A DNA stretch of 64,000 nt from [Pseudopropionibacterium] massiliense. Lineage in GTDB: Bacteria > Actinomycetota > Actinomycetes > Propionibacteriales > Propionibacteriaceae. The notes under the pieces were generated by a model, which ran no database searches, was not told the origin of the DNA, and was given only the letters and a program-made list of their open reading frames with translations. The stretch lies in NCBI RefSeq assembly GCF_900607225.1, contig NZ_LR027842.1, positions 2,446,980-2,510,979 of the forward strand, given 5' to 3'. Every line of letters starts with the position of its first letter. Positions within the stretch are counted from its first letter, which is position 1. A program made the translations under genes and the position numbers. This document shows, piece by piece, positions 18,611 through 27,697 of this stretch.

Positions 18611-18616
18611 TACTCT
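18611..18616 (+). promoter_or_regulatory. -10 box, leaderless type
   Basis: TACTCT ends seven bases before the ATG at 18624, and there is no Shine-Dalgarno sequence. Confidence 0.45.
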
Positions 18617-18623
18617 GGTGGCC

Positions 18624-19343
18624 ATGGCTTCCTGGACTGACGGGGCTGCTTATGCTCCACTCGAACGGCCAGACGGTTTCGCGACTCCCGAGACGGCTCC
18701 GCTACCCGTGGCCGAGCCCGCGCCACAGCTGACCCCGGGAGCCGTCGCGCCTCCCTCCGGTTTCGCGCCGATGCCATCGTCCGTGGCGTTGGAGAATCTT
18801 GGTAGGAAGGAAATCAGCCGCCGCAATCCCACGGCCCCTTTCGATGTGTCCTCCGCATTGATGATGGCGTACACGGGGTACGGGCCCCGTGACCCGAGGC
18901 AGCCCTTCGCGGTCGCAGCGATCCCCTCGTCCCAGGCCTCGTTGACGCCACCCGACCCGGCCTCCCGTCTGAACCTGCCGCCGAACCCGTATCAGCCGAT
19001 GGGCGCGATCCCGTACCCGCCGGTCCCCCAGTACGGCCAGACCGCATCCGTCCCCATGACCCCGGCGCAGCGAAGCCTCCTGCTCATCGCCGGTGCCGCG
19101 TCCCTCCTGGGGGGGTTCCTACCCGCCGCCCTCCCCCTGCTCCTCGTGGCGGGCGGCGTCTTGCTGCTGCGTGCCGGCGCGACGGGGCGCCCGATAGGAA
19201 TTGCATCCTTCGTCACGGGGAGCCTGCTGCTCCTGGCGATGCTCGCGAGGATGCAGAACCTGCTGACCGGGCTCGGCCTGTGGGTCGGGCTGGTCTTCGC
19301 AATCGCCTGCGTGGCAATCGCGCTCAGCTCAGCGCGGCGCTGA
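18624..19343 (+). CDS. Proline-rich cytoplasmic domain plus membrane helices, unknown function
   Basis: 239 residues from the ATG at 18624. The first 145 residues are low-complexity and rich in Pro, Ala and Gln (PLPVAEPAPQLTPGAVAPP, LNLPPNPYQPMGAIPYPPVP). They are followed by three to four membrane helices (LLLIAGAASLLGGFLPAALP, LLLVAGGVLLL, IGIASFVTGSLLLLAMLA, WVGLVFAIACVAIALS). The leaderless -10 box TACTCT fixes the start; the frame is open farther upstream to 18441 but without gene-like character. The gene overlaps the NUDIX gene by 20 bases tail to tail. No family recognised. Confidence 0.7.
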   Translation: MASWTDGAAYAPLERPDGFATPETAPLPVAEPAPQLTPGAVAPPSGFAPMPSSVALENLGRKEISRRNPTAPFDVSSALMMAYTGYGPRDPRQPFAVAAIPSSQASLTPPDPASRLNLPPNPYQPMGAIPYPPVPQYGQTASVPMTPAQRSLLLIAGAASLLGGFLPAALPLLLVAGGVLLLRAGATGRPIGIASFVTGSLLLLAMLARMQNLLTGLGLWVGLVFAIACVAIALSSARR

Positions 19344-19854
19344 CCCGTTCCCACTCGACCGGGTTCAGCGGCACCGTCGACTCCTCCCGGTCGGCCAGCG
19401 TCAGGGGATGGGCAGGATCGGCCATGACGATTTCGGCCACCCGCGGCGGCCAGACTTCTTCCGGCAGCGAGTCGAGCCGCCACCAGCGAAAACCCTTCAT
19501 GCGGTTCTTCTCGGCCTCTGTCCAACCCAGGCTGCTCGGCTCGAAACGTCGCACCCGTGCGAGGAAGAAAAGATCGTCCTGCACCCGGATGCGATCGGAG
19601 TAGCCGTGACAGGCCCGGCCCCGCGCCACCGGGCCGACGAGATCGGCAGGAGTCAGCCGCAGCCCGGTCTCCTCCTCCACCTCGCGGCAGGCAGCCTCCG
19701 CGGGGTTCTCCTCGTTGTCGATGCCGCCGCCCGGCGTCACCCACCAAGAGGATCCGGGGATGCCGGGGTCGGAATCGTTCAGCAGCAGCACCTCCTCGTC
19801 CGCGATCAGCAGCACCCGGGCGCCACGACGCAGTTTGAGGGGACGGGGTTTCAC
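19324..19854 (-). CDS. NUDIX hydrolase
   Basis: 176 residues. A perfect Nudix box, G-x5-E-x7-REV-x-EE-x-G-L, is present (from GGIDNEENPAEAACREVEEE), with the preceding SSWWVTPGGG. The enzyme cleaves a nucleoside-diphosphate-linked substrate that cannot be named. I start it at GTG 19854, which overlaps the stop of cutC (GTGA) and has AGGAGG five to six bases upstream; the frame continues open to 20166, but that part is a shadow of cutC. Translational coupling means it is made with CutC. Its last codons overlap the convergent membrane-protein gene. Confidence 0.88.
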   Translation of the reverse strand: MKPRPLKLRRGARVLLIADEEVLLLNDSDPGIPGSSWWVTPGGGIDNEENPAEAACREVEEETGLRLTPADLVGPVARGRACHGYSDRIRVQDDLFFLARVRRFEPSSLGWTEAEKNRMKGFRWWRLDSLPEEVWPPRVAEIVMADPAHPLTLADREESTVPLNPVEWERVSAALS

Positions 19855-20558
19855 CGCGACCTCCTGGCTGCGACCGTCTGCTCGTCGATCAGCTCCCGCC
19901 AGGTGCGAACCAGATCGGAATCGACGTAGGCCTTGTAGCTGCCGCCGGGCCGGGCGGACCCACCGATGTGGAAGGCCCGCACCCCGGCGCGGACCAGCCA
20001 CGGGACGTGCTCGGGTCGCAGCCCTCCCCCGGCCATGATCACCCGCGCGATCCCCGGGCTGGAGCGGGCCCGCTCCAGGAGCTCGTCGAGTCCGTGCTCG
20101 ACACCGCGGGCCGAACCTGCGGTGAGCACCTGGTCGAGGCGCGGCAGGGTGGCCAGGTCCTCCCACGCGTCGTCGAAGTCCAGACAGTTGTCGACGGCCC
20201 GGTGGAAGGTCCAGGGGAAGTCACCGTCGGCGACGAGCGCGTTGCACACCTCGAGGTCGATGCCCGCGTGGCCGTTCAGGAACCCCAGCACCACCCCGTC
20301 GGCGCCATCGTCCAGGTAGGAGGCGATCAATCCCCGGAGCCGGACGAGTTCGCCCCCGTCGGTGCGGAACCCGGCTCGCAACCTCACCATGGGGCGGATC
20401 TGGATGGAGGTCGCGCGACGCACCTTCGCCACCATGGCGGGTTCCGGTGAGAGCCCGCCCTCGTCCAGGGTGCCGAGCAGCTCGACACGATCGGCCCCGC
20501 CCGCCTCGGCGCGCTTCGCGTCGGCCGCGTGCAGCGCGATCACCTCAAGCAGACCCAT
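19851..20558 (-). CDS. cutC: CutC family protein (copper homeostasis)
   Basis: 235 residues from the ATG at 20558 (MGLLEVIALHAADAKRAEAG). A TIM-barrel protein of the CutC family: GADRVELLGTLDEGGLSPEP, IQIRPMVRLRAGF, GADGVVLGFLNGHAGIDLEV, then WTFHRAVDNCLD and VLTAGSARGVEHG. CutC has been linked to copper tolerance, but its reaction is not established. A longer frame opens at 20738, without gene-like sequence. CAGACT lies six bases before the ATG on the minus strand, consistent with a leaderless transcript. It is coupled to the NUDIX gene downstream. Confidence 0.9.
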   Translation of the reverse strand: MGLLEVIALHAADAKRAEAGGADRVELLGTLDEGGLSPEPAMVAKVRRATSIQIRPMVRLRAGFRTDGGELVRLRGLIASYLDDGADGVVLGFLNGHAGIDLEVCNALVADGDFPWTFHRAVDNCLDFDDAWEDLATLPRLDQVLTAGSARGVEHGLDELLERARSSPGIARVIMAGGGLRPEHVPWLVRAGVRAFHIGGSARPGGSYKAYVDSDLVRTWRELIDEQTVAARRSR

Positions 20559-20845
20559 GCCCCTAGTCTGCCGAGTCCTCCTGCATCCGGTCCACACGGG
20601 GTAATCCACGTATTCCCCGCCCAGCCGATGCTGGGTGCCACGTGCTTCGCGGGCAGCGATGAAAAACAGATTTGATTGAACGCCGGAGGCATGGGTCTGT
20701 GCCACGGGTTTGCTCACAGGTAGAGCACCGGTCAGCAAACTCCTTGGTCAACGTACACGTGACGACAGCCACCCCGCTGTCGGAGCACCGGCCCAACCGC
20801 ACACCGACTCTGTCCCCGCACGCCAGCTCCACCCCCTGAACGTTG

Positions 20846-20914
20846 GCCCTCCGGTGTAGCGCCGGCCCTGTGGTCGAAGGCCAGCGCTACAGCGCAGGCA
20901 CACGACCGGAGGGC
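20846..20914. repeat. Nested inverted repeat downstream of groEL
   Basis: The outer arms are GCCCTCCGGT (20846-20855) and ACCGGAGGGC (20905-20914). The inner hairpin pairs GTAGCGCCGGCC (20856-20867) with GGCCAGCGCTAC (20879-20890), with one mismatch. No T-run follows on either strand. It could be a processing or REP-like structure. Confidence 0.65.
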
Positions 20915-20940
20915 TGGCGGAACAGGCCGGGGGTGAAGTC

Positions 20941-20970
20941 AGGTGGGGCCTCCCGCAGGAGACCCCACCT
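20941..20970 (-). terminator. Probable groEL terminator hairpin
   Basis: Arms at 20941-20953 and 20958-20970 (AGGTGGGG..CTCC with GGAG..CCCCACCT) pair over 12 of 13 positions around a four-base loop, 17 bases beyond the groEL stop codon. There is no U-tract, so termination may need a factor. Confidence 0.55.
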
Positions 20971-20986
20971 CGTCGGGTTCGAGCGA

Positions 20987-22765
<1,779 letters not shown>

Positions 22766-22792
22766 TTAGCACTCCACCAGGGAGAGTGCAAA
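22766..22792 (-). promoter_or_regulatory. CIRCE operator 2 (HrcA site)
   Basis: TTAGCACTC, nine spacer bases, then GAGTGCAAA, a nearly perfect CIRCE element eight bases upstream of the first. The tandem arrangement suggests tight repression of groEL by HrcA. Confidence 0.9.
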
Positions 22793-22973
22793 GGACATGC
22801 GTAGAATTCCCGGACATGACCCGCCCGGCGCAGGATCCGGGCCGACGACCCCGTGAGCACGGCGACAGCGGCTGTCCGCTTCGCACAGGCCTGCAGGCAT
22901 CGGGCGGCCCCACACCGGAGTCGCCCCACAAGGGTTTCGAGACGCTGTCGAGGAAGGACCGGGAACCAGAAGG

Positions 22974-23432
22974 ATGAGGACACTAGCGAGAATCCGTCCC
23001 GCCGCGGCATCCGACTGTCCCGCGATCCTGGAGGTCATGTTCTCAACCTCGGTGAGCCGTGAGTCGAGCTGGTGACTCAACACCGTGGAGTCCCTCGAGG
23101 CCAGGCTTGCTTCCGGCGGGGGTTTCGTCGCGGAGGTCGACGGCCGGGTGGTCGGGTGCGTCATGCATGTCGTCTCGGGCACGGACCTGGTGCTGCGCGG
23201 CCTGGCGGTGCGGCCGGAGCTCGGTGACCGGGGTATCGGCACCGCCCTGGTGGAGGCGGTCGAGGCCGGGGCGCGGAGCCGGGGTCTTCCCCGGGTGCTG
23301 CTGGCCGTCAGCGCCTCCAACCTCGAGGTCTGCGACTACTACCTGCGTCTGGGGTACGTCGTGAGCGATGAGCCCTATGCGCACGCCGTCCCGGGGCGTC
23401 CGGCGCCGGTGGTGTTCACCAAGGAGCTGTGA
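22974..23432 (+). pseudogene. GNAT acetyltransferase interrupted by an in-frame TGA
   Basis: From the ATG at 22974 the frame reads MRTLARIRPAAASDCPAILE, a typical GNAT N-terminus, then meets TGA at 23073-23075 (codon 34). It continues in the same frame with LNTVESLEARLASGGGFVAE and the acetyl-CoA core LAVRPELGDRGIGTALVEA, ending FTKEL. The homology-bearing frame does not shift, so a single nonsense substitution explains it. A GTG at 23085 could start a shortened 115-residue protein lacking the first strand and helix. No selenocysteine element was looked for beyond the obvious, and none is suspected. Either a recent pseudogene or a truncated product. Confidence 0.65.
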
Positions 23433-23442
23433 CCCGGTCCCC

Positions 23443-23467
23443 CTGCCCGGGCTGTGATTCAGGGCAG
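23443..23467. terminator. Short hairpin between convergent genes
   Basis: CTGCCC (23443-23448) pairs with GGGCAG (23462-23467) between the GNAT stop codon and the end of the DUF3263 gene. It is weak and has no T-run. Confidence 0.3.
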
Positions 23468-23508
23468 CACCACCACTGTGATCAGGTCACCGGTGACGGT
23501 CCTCATCT

Positions 23509-23775
23509 TCAGCCCCGGAGCCTGCGTGCGGAGCGGGCGGCCTGGCGCTGGGCGCGCTGGCGGCGCAGCCGCTTGACCAGCAGCGGTTTGTAGCCGAGGG
23601 CCGCCGGGTCGTCTATGAGCGTGTTGAGCCGCTGGTAGTAGCGGGTGGTGGAGCAACCGAAACGCTCCATGATGGCCTGTTCCTTGGGAACCTCCAGGGT
23701 GAACCAGCGTTCCTCGAAGTCGAGCATTGCGGCGTCACGCTCGGCGAGCGGGGTTTTCAGGGCGGCCTCGGTCAT
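23509..23775 (-). CDS. DUF3263 family protein
   Basis: 88 residues of a small actinobacterial family of unknown function. It matches through AMLDFEERWFTLEVPKEQAI, then the conserved TTRYYQRLNTLIDDPAALGY and the basic C-terminus VKRLRRQRAQRQAARSARRL. The middle looks like a helix-turn-helix fold (EQAIMERFGCSTTRYYQRL), so DNA binding is plausible. A 40-base palindrome lies 20 bases upstream of its start and could be its operator. Confidence 0.85.
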   Translation of the reverse strand: MTEAALKTPLAERDAAMLDFEERWFTLEVPKEQAIMERFGCSTTRYYQRLNTLIDDPAALGYKPLLVKRLRRQRAQRQAARSARRLRG

Positions 23776-23795
23776 GGTGCCATGCTACGCGATGG

Positions 23796-23835
23796 CTGCC
23801 GTCCCGAATCACACACGTGTGATTCGGGACGGCAG
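23796..23835. promoter_or_regulatory. 40-base near-perfect palindrome
   Basis: The left arm CTGCCGTCCCGAATCACAC and right arm GTGTGATTCGGGACGGCAG (19 bases each) are perfect complements around a two-base centre, AC. It lies between the divergent DUF3263 and manA genes, just upstream of the former. It is not followed by a T-run. It may be an operator, a 5'-leader hairpin, or the relic of a mobile palindrome. Confidence 0.75.
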
Positions 23836-23950
23836 GACGGGTGTCGTCGAGTTTCCACGAAATGCCTGCGACTCGGCAGATTGTGCAAGAGACTTGGAGC
23901 AACCCGATGTTCCGGGTTCACTGGTATGACACGTCCATCTGGAGGAAACG

Positions 23951-25129
23951 ATGCTGGAACTGATCGGGGTACGCCAGCGCTACCCCTGGGGCACCAAGGA
24001 CGCCATCCCCGCCCTTCTCGGCCGGGCCGCCGACGAGCAACCGTGGGCGGAACAGTGGTTCGGCGCCCATCCGCTCGGCGACTCCCCCACACCGGATGGT
24101 TCAACCCTCTCGGAACATCTGGCGCAGGACCCCGACCGGCTGGGCAGGGCCTCCGTGATGACCTTCGGACGTCGGCTGCCGTTCCTGGTGAAGGTCCTGT
24201 CGGCCGCCTCGCCTCTCAGCCTGCAGGCCCATCCCACCCGCCAACAGGCCCGCGAGGGTCACGCCCGCGAGTCGCTGCTGGGAATCCCCCTGAACGCCCC
24301 CGAGCGTTCCTTCAAGGACGACTGGCCCAAGCCCGAGACGATCGTCGCCCTGACCTCCTTCGAGGCCCTGGTTGGGTTCCGTGACCCCTTGGTGACCGCC
24401 CAGTTGTTCGAGGCCCTCGGAGTCGGCGACGCGCTGGCCTCCGTGATCGGTCCACTCCGTGACCGGAATGGCTCACCCGCCATCCAGGAGGTTTTCCTCG
24501 ACGTCCTCAGCCTCGGCGACCGCCGCCACCTCGTCGACGAGGTACTGGGAGCCGCTGTGAACCATCTCGACGCGCCCGGCGAGCTCGGTGTCTTCGCCCG
24601 CACAGCCGTGGAGATCGACGAATTCTTCCCCTCCGACCCGGGAATCCTCGCGGCGCTGCTGCTGAACCGTTTCTCCCTCGAACCCGGCCAGGCGCTAGCG
24701 CTGGCCCCCGGCGTGATGCACAGCTACCTGCGCGGCACCTGCATCGAGGTGATGGCCAACTCCGACAACGTGCTGCGTGGTGGCCTGACCGCCAAGCACA
24801 TCGATGTCGACGCGCTCCTGCACGTCGTCGATTTCGCCCCGGGTCCACGCGATGTGCTGTTGCCGAGCGGATCGGACGGAACCTACATCTACCCGACGAG
24901 CTTCGAGGAGTTCGAGCTGTGGCTGCTGCAACCAACTGACAGCGGCACCCTGCAGATCCCACGCGGGGACTCGGGCAGAATCTGCCTGGTCGCCTCGGGA
25001 TCTTTCGAACTGACCGGCGACGGTGATCCGGTCGTCCTGAAACCCGGGCACGCCGTTTTCGTGGCGGCCGAGGAGGCAGTCGTGGCGCGTGGTGAGGGAC
25101 GGTTGTTCGTGGCAGCGACGGGAGTTTGA
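23951..25129 (+). CDS. manA: Mannose-6-phosphate isomerase, class I
   Basis: Interconverts mannose-6-phosphate and fructose-6-phosphate; a zinc enzyme of the cupin fold. 392 residues with RYPWGTKDAIP at the start, the zinc-ligand motif SLQAHPTRQQA, KDDWPKPETIVALT with the ligand glutamate, and GVMHSYLRGTCIEVMANSDN followed by VLRGGLTAKHID. GGAGGAA four to five bases before the ATG gives a strong ribosome binding site. It is followed by a palindrome that may end transcription ahead of tRNA-Thr. Confidence 0.93.
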   Translation: MLELIGVRQRYPWGTKDAIPALLGRAADEQPWAEQWFGAHPLGDSPTPDGSTLSEHLAQDPDRLGRASVMTFGRRLPFLVKVLSAASPLSLQAHPTRQQAREGHARESLLGIPLNAPERSFKDDWPKPETIVALTSFEALVGFRDPLVTAQLFEALGVGDALASVIGPLRDRNGSPAIQEVFLDVLSLGDRRHLVDEVLGAAVNHLDAPGELGVFARTAVEIDEFFPSDPGILAALLLNRFSLEPGQALALAPGVMHSYLRGTCIEVMANSDNVLRGGLTAKHIDVDALLHVVDFAPGPRDVLLPSGSDGTYIYPTSFEEFELWLLQPTDSGTLQIPRGDSGRICLVASGSFELTGDGDPVVLKPGHAVFVAAEEAVVARGEGRLFVAATGV

Positions 25130-25165
25130 CCTCCCCTCCACGACCCCGACTTGGCCACTTCGTTT

Positions 25166-25191
25166 CATCCGGGCACAATTGTGCCCGGATG
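25166..25191 (+). terminator. Perfect 26-base palindrome between manA and tRNA-Thr
   Basis: CATCCGGGCACAA and its exact complement TTGTGCCCGGATG meet without a loop base. The last base is the first base of the tRNA. It is the likely manA terminator, although no T-run follows. Confidence 0.5.
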
Positions 25192-25266
25192 CCTCCGTAG
25201 CTCAGCGGCCAGAGCGCTCGCCTTGTAAGCGAGTGGTCGAGGGTTCGACTCCCTCCGGGGGCTCCA
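25191..25266 (+). tRNA. tRNA-Thr, anticodon TGT
   Basis: 76 bases including an encoded CCA. The acceptor stem pairs GCCTCCG with CGGGGGC (one T-G pair). The anticodon stem CTCGC/GCGAG encloses the loop CTTGTAA, so the anticodon is TGT (25224-25226), reading ACA. The T arm is GAGGG-TTCGACT-CCCTC. All features are canonical. Confidence 0.97.
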
Positions 25267-25316
25267 CTGCTCGCCGGAGCTGGACGTCCCGGGGTTCTGC
25301 TGGGCGATACTGGGGC

Positions 25317-25871
25317 ATGACTTCCAAGGATGCGGTTCCCGAACGACCCGGCTGGCTGATCCTGTCCGCATGGTGTGCCTTCCTGTGCACGCTACCCTCC
25401 GCCCTGTGGCGGGTGGCCATGATCATGGGGTGGCTCCCGGGCACCTCGGAACTTCGCAGTCGGGAGCTGGAGCAGGATGCCATCGGCGGCTACCTCTACG
25501 TCTACGCCCTGAGCATCGTCCAGATCGGCTTCGGTTTCCTCACCGTGGGGTTGGTGCGCCCCTGGGGTGAGCGCATCCGTGGCTGGACGATCCCGCGCAT
25601 CATCCCCACCCTGCTCGGGATCCTCGGGGGGCTGGCGGTCACCTGGATCTTCAACATCGCCATGGTCTCGGCAATCGCCTTCGGTCTGCGCCCCGACGGG
25701 GGAACCGTGAGCGGCTGGCCCTTGGCGATCATGGTCTGGTGCTACCTTCCCCTGCTGCTCTGGGGGCCGCTCGCGGTGCTGTCGGCGTGTGGGTACTGGT
25801 GGGTGCGCAGACCCCCGAGACTCGCCGCTTCCCGAGCGGCACGGGCGGAACCGGAGGACTCGAAACGGTGA
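25317..25871 (+). CDS. Four-helix membrane protein of unknown function
   Basis: 184 residues from the ATG at 25317. Hydrophobic segments at about residues 13-33 (LILSAWCAFLCTLPSALW), 60-85 (YLYVYALSIVQIGFGFLTVG), 95-120 (IIPTLLGILGGLAVTWIF) and 135-160 (LAIMVWCYLPLLLWGPLAVL) indicate four membrane spans. The tail is basic. GATACT five bases before the ATG suggests a leaderless message and argues against the longer open frame, which would run through the tRNA. No family recognised; the shape resembles small actinobacterial integral membrane proteins found next to housekeeping genes. Confidence 0.75.
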   Translation: MTSKDAVPERPGWLILSAWCAFLCTLPSALWRVAMIMGWLPGTSELRSRELEQDAIGGYLYVYALSIVQIGFGFLTVGLVRPWGERIRGWTIPRIIPTLLGILGGLAVTWIFNIAMVSAIAFGLRPDGGTVSGWPLAIMVWCYLPLLLWGPLAVLSACGYWWVRRPPRLAASRAARAEPEDSKR

Positions 25872-25936
25872 GGATGAGACCCTGCCCACGCATGTGGCTT
25901 CGACATTCGGGCCGACCCCGAGCACAATGAGCATCC

Positions 25937-26545
25937 ATGAGTCCTGAGCCGAGCAAGTGGGCGCGCATGATCGCCGCCGATCCCGACCACTCCCATCGCT
26001 ACATCGAGCGTTTCAAGATCATGGAGGCGGCCGGGCACGACCTCTACGGCGAGACCCGCACAGTGGATGCCATGGCGCCCCGCGCGGCCCGAATCCTGGA
26101 CGCGGGGTGCGGTCCCGGCAGGCACGCGGGATGGCTCTTCGAGCGCGGTCACCACGTGGTCGGGGTGGATGTCGATCCCGTCCTGATCGCCGCGGCGCAG
26201 GAGGATCACCCGGGCCCGACCTTCCTGGTCGGTGACCTGGCGGAGCTGGACCTGCCCGCCCGCGGCGTCGAGGCGAACTTCGACATCATCCTGTCGGCCG
26301 GGAACGTGATGGGTTTCCTGGCGCCCTCGACCCGTGTCGAGACCCTGCGCCGATTCAGGGACCACCTGGCCCCCGAGGGCCGGGTGGTGGTCGGTTTCGG
26401 TGCGGGACGCGGCTACGAGTTCACCGATTTCCTCGAGGACGCGCAGGAGGTGGGTCTGACCCCGGAGCTGGCCTTCTCCACCTGGGACCTGCGTCCCTGG
26501 CGGCCGGGCAGCGACTTCCTGGTGGCCATCCTCACCGCTTCCTGA
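25937..26545 (+). CDS. Class I SAM-dependent methyltransferase
   Basis: 202 residues with a Rossmann-fold methyltransferase core: motif I LDAGCGPGRHAGWLFERG near residue 54, VVGVDVDPVLIAAAQ as motif II, LSAGNVMGFLAP as motif IV, and RDHLAPEGRVVVGFG. The N-terminal 35 residues are helical (SHRYIERFKIMEAAG). The acceptor is unknown. CACAAT lies eight bases before the ATG. Its last 14 bases overlap the convergent DedA gene, so each transcript carries antisense to the other's end. Confidence 0.88.
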   Translation: MSPEPSKWARMIAADPDHSHRYIERFKIMEAAGHDLYGETRTVDAMAPRAARILDAGCGPGRHAGWLFERGHHVVGVDVDPVLIAAAQEDHPGPTFLVGDLAELDLPARGVEANFDIILSAGNVMGFLAPSTRVETLRRFRDHLAPEGRVVVGFGAGRGYEFTDFLEDAQEVGLTPELAFSTWDLRPWRPGSDFLVAILTAS

Positions 26546-27272
26546 CGGATTTCCCGGGTTTCAGGATCGCGGAGCCGAGCACCACCACCAGCAGACCGAT
26601 CGCGACGTAGGTCGCGATGCGGGCGTAGGCGTCGAGCAGGCCGACCACCGGTTCCCCGATCTGCCATCCAAACCAGAAGTACAGCGCCAGCCAGAACCCG
26701 CCCGCCAGGAAGTCGTAGAGGAGGAAACGTTTCAGGCTGAGCCCCGTCGCCCCGGACAGCACGAACACGACCGGCATGATGGGCAGCGGGATCGGCAGGT
26801 AGGCGATGATGAAACCCCAGGGGCCGAGCTTCTCGGCCCATCGCACGGCCCGGGCGTAGTTGCGCGCCGCGCGTTTGCTGCTCCCCGCCCAGATCTCGAT
26901 CATGCCGTGACCCCACAGCTTTCCCGCCCACCAGTAGATCCAGTCGAGCTTGATGCTGGACAGGGCGGCGACCAGCAACACCACCGGCCAGTACGGCAGC
27001 CGCCCGACCCCGGCGAGCGCCCCGCTTGCGGCGACGGACACCCGTCCGCCCGTGATCATGGCGAGCACCTCCGTGGCGGAGCCGAACAACCAGCCGCGCA
27101 GCGGAAGCATGGCCAGGCCGTAGACGCTGTAGACACCGATCCACACCATGCACGCGATGTCCGCGCGCCCCGGTTTGTGCTTCCACGGCATGCCGTCGGC
27201 CTGCCACCATTCCTCGGCGGCTCGCTCCCCACCCTCCGGGGGCTCCTCGGTGGTTTCGGATTCCTCTCTCAC
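26532..27272 (-). CDS. DedA/VTT-family membrane protein
   Basis: About 246 residues from the GTG at 27272. The VTT (SNARE-associated) domain is visible with LPYWPVVLLVAALSSIKLD, YWWAGKLWGHG, GFIIAYLPIPLPIMPVVFVL (the re-entrant proline-rich loop) and GLSLKRFLLYDFLAGGFW. DedA proteins are linked to membrane potential and lipid-carrier transport. I chose 27272 because TACCAT ends seven bases upstream, a leaderless arrangement; the GTG at 27320 used by the longest frame has an AATACT box directly abutting it. The first 30 residues are acidic and cytoplasmic. Confidence 0.85.
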   Translation of the reverse strand: MREESETTEEPPEGGERAAEEWWQADGMPWKHKPGRADIACMVWIGVYSVYGLAMLPLRGWLFGSATEVLAMITGGRVSVAASGALAGVGRLPYWPVVLLVAALSSIKLDWIYWWAGKLWGHGMIEIWAGSSKRAARNYARAVRWAEKLGPWGFIIAYLPIPLPIMPVVFVLSGATGLSLKRFLLYDFLAGGFWLALYFWFGWQIGEPVVGLLDAYARIATYVAIGLLVVVLGSAILKPGKSVRKR

Positions 27273-27697
27273 CCGCCCGATGGTACGCGAGGGTTTCCAC
27301 TGATCCCCATCCTTGGCCACAGTATTCCTGCCGAGGAGGCTTGTTCACGGCCTCTCGAAGCTGGTTGAGCCGGACCGCGACGAAGGAGCAGGCCACCTCG
27401 AAGCCACCAGAACCCGCCGCAACTCCCCGGACACGACCAGCAAGGGTTTCGAGGCGGCTTCCACCCCTCGAGACCTTGGCCACAGCCCCTCACCAGAGGA
27501 TTCCGCTGGCCGATTCCCCACCCGTGAACAAGCCTCAAGTCCTGCCACGAAAGGTTGTCGGCCTGCCAGGGGTGCACGTTCGAATGGGACACCGACCCCG
27601 CTGCGAGCGATGCTCTCGACTCGAGCAAGTCGCCAAGGGCTCATGGCCCGCCTCGACCAGTCTACGGGCGGCCTATGCCCCGAGCCGCTGGTGGTGC
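27273..27697. other. Gene-free region holding a MITE-like element
   Basis: Apart from the DedA promoter and the element at 27336-27536, I see no gene. The remaining 160 bases (27537-27697) have open frames only in shadow reading. Confidence 0.5.
27336..27536. mobile_element. MITE-like element, copy A (201 bases, perfect 15-base inverted ends)
   Basis: It begins GAGGCTTGTTCACGG and ends CCGTGAACAAGCCTC, exact complements. Inside, CCGGACCGCGACGAAGGAGC and neighbouring bases match copy B (36398-36595) in the same orientation and copy C (39964-40177) in reverse. There is no transposase frame, so it would need a transposase in trans. No clear target duplication is visible. Confidence 0.7.

Larger units (their letters stand above)
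20559..20986. other. Intergenic region between cutC and groEL
   Basis: About 430 bases. It holds the groEL terminator (20941-20970) and a nested inverted repeat (20846-20914). A minus-strand frame at 20563-20832 (89 codons, starting MELACGDRVGVRLG, with a CSTCEQ cysteine pair) could be a small gene. It has no ribosome binding site that I trust and an implausible C-terminal half, so I do not call it. Confidence 0.5.

Noticed and set aside
20563..20832. An 89-codon minus-strand frame with a CxxC pair
   Set aside because: No ribosome binding site, no family, and an Arg/Pro-rich second half; kept only as a note in the intergenic entry.
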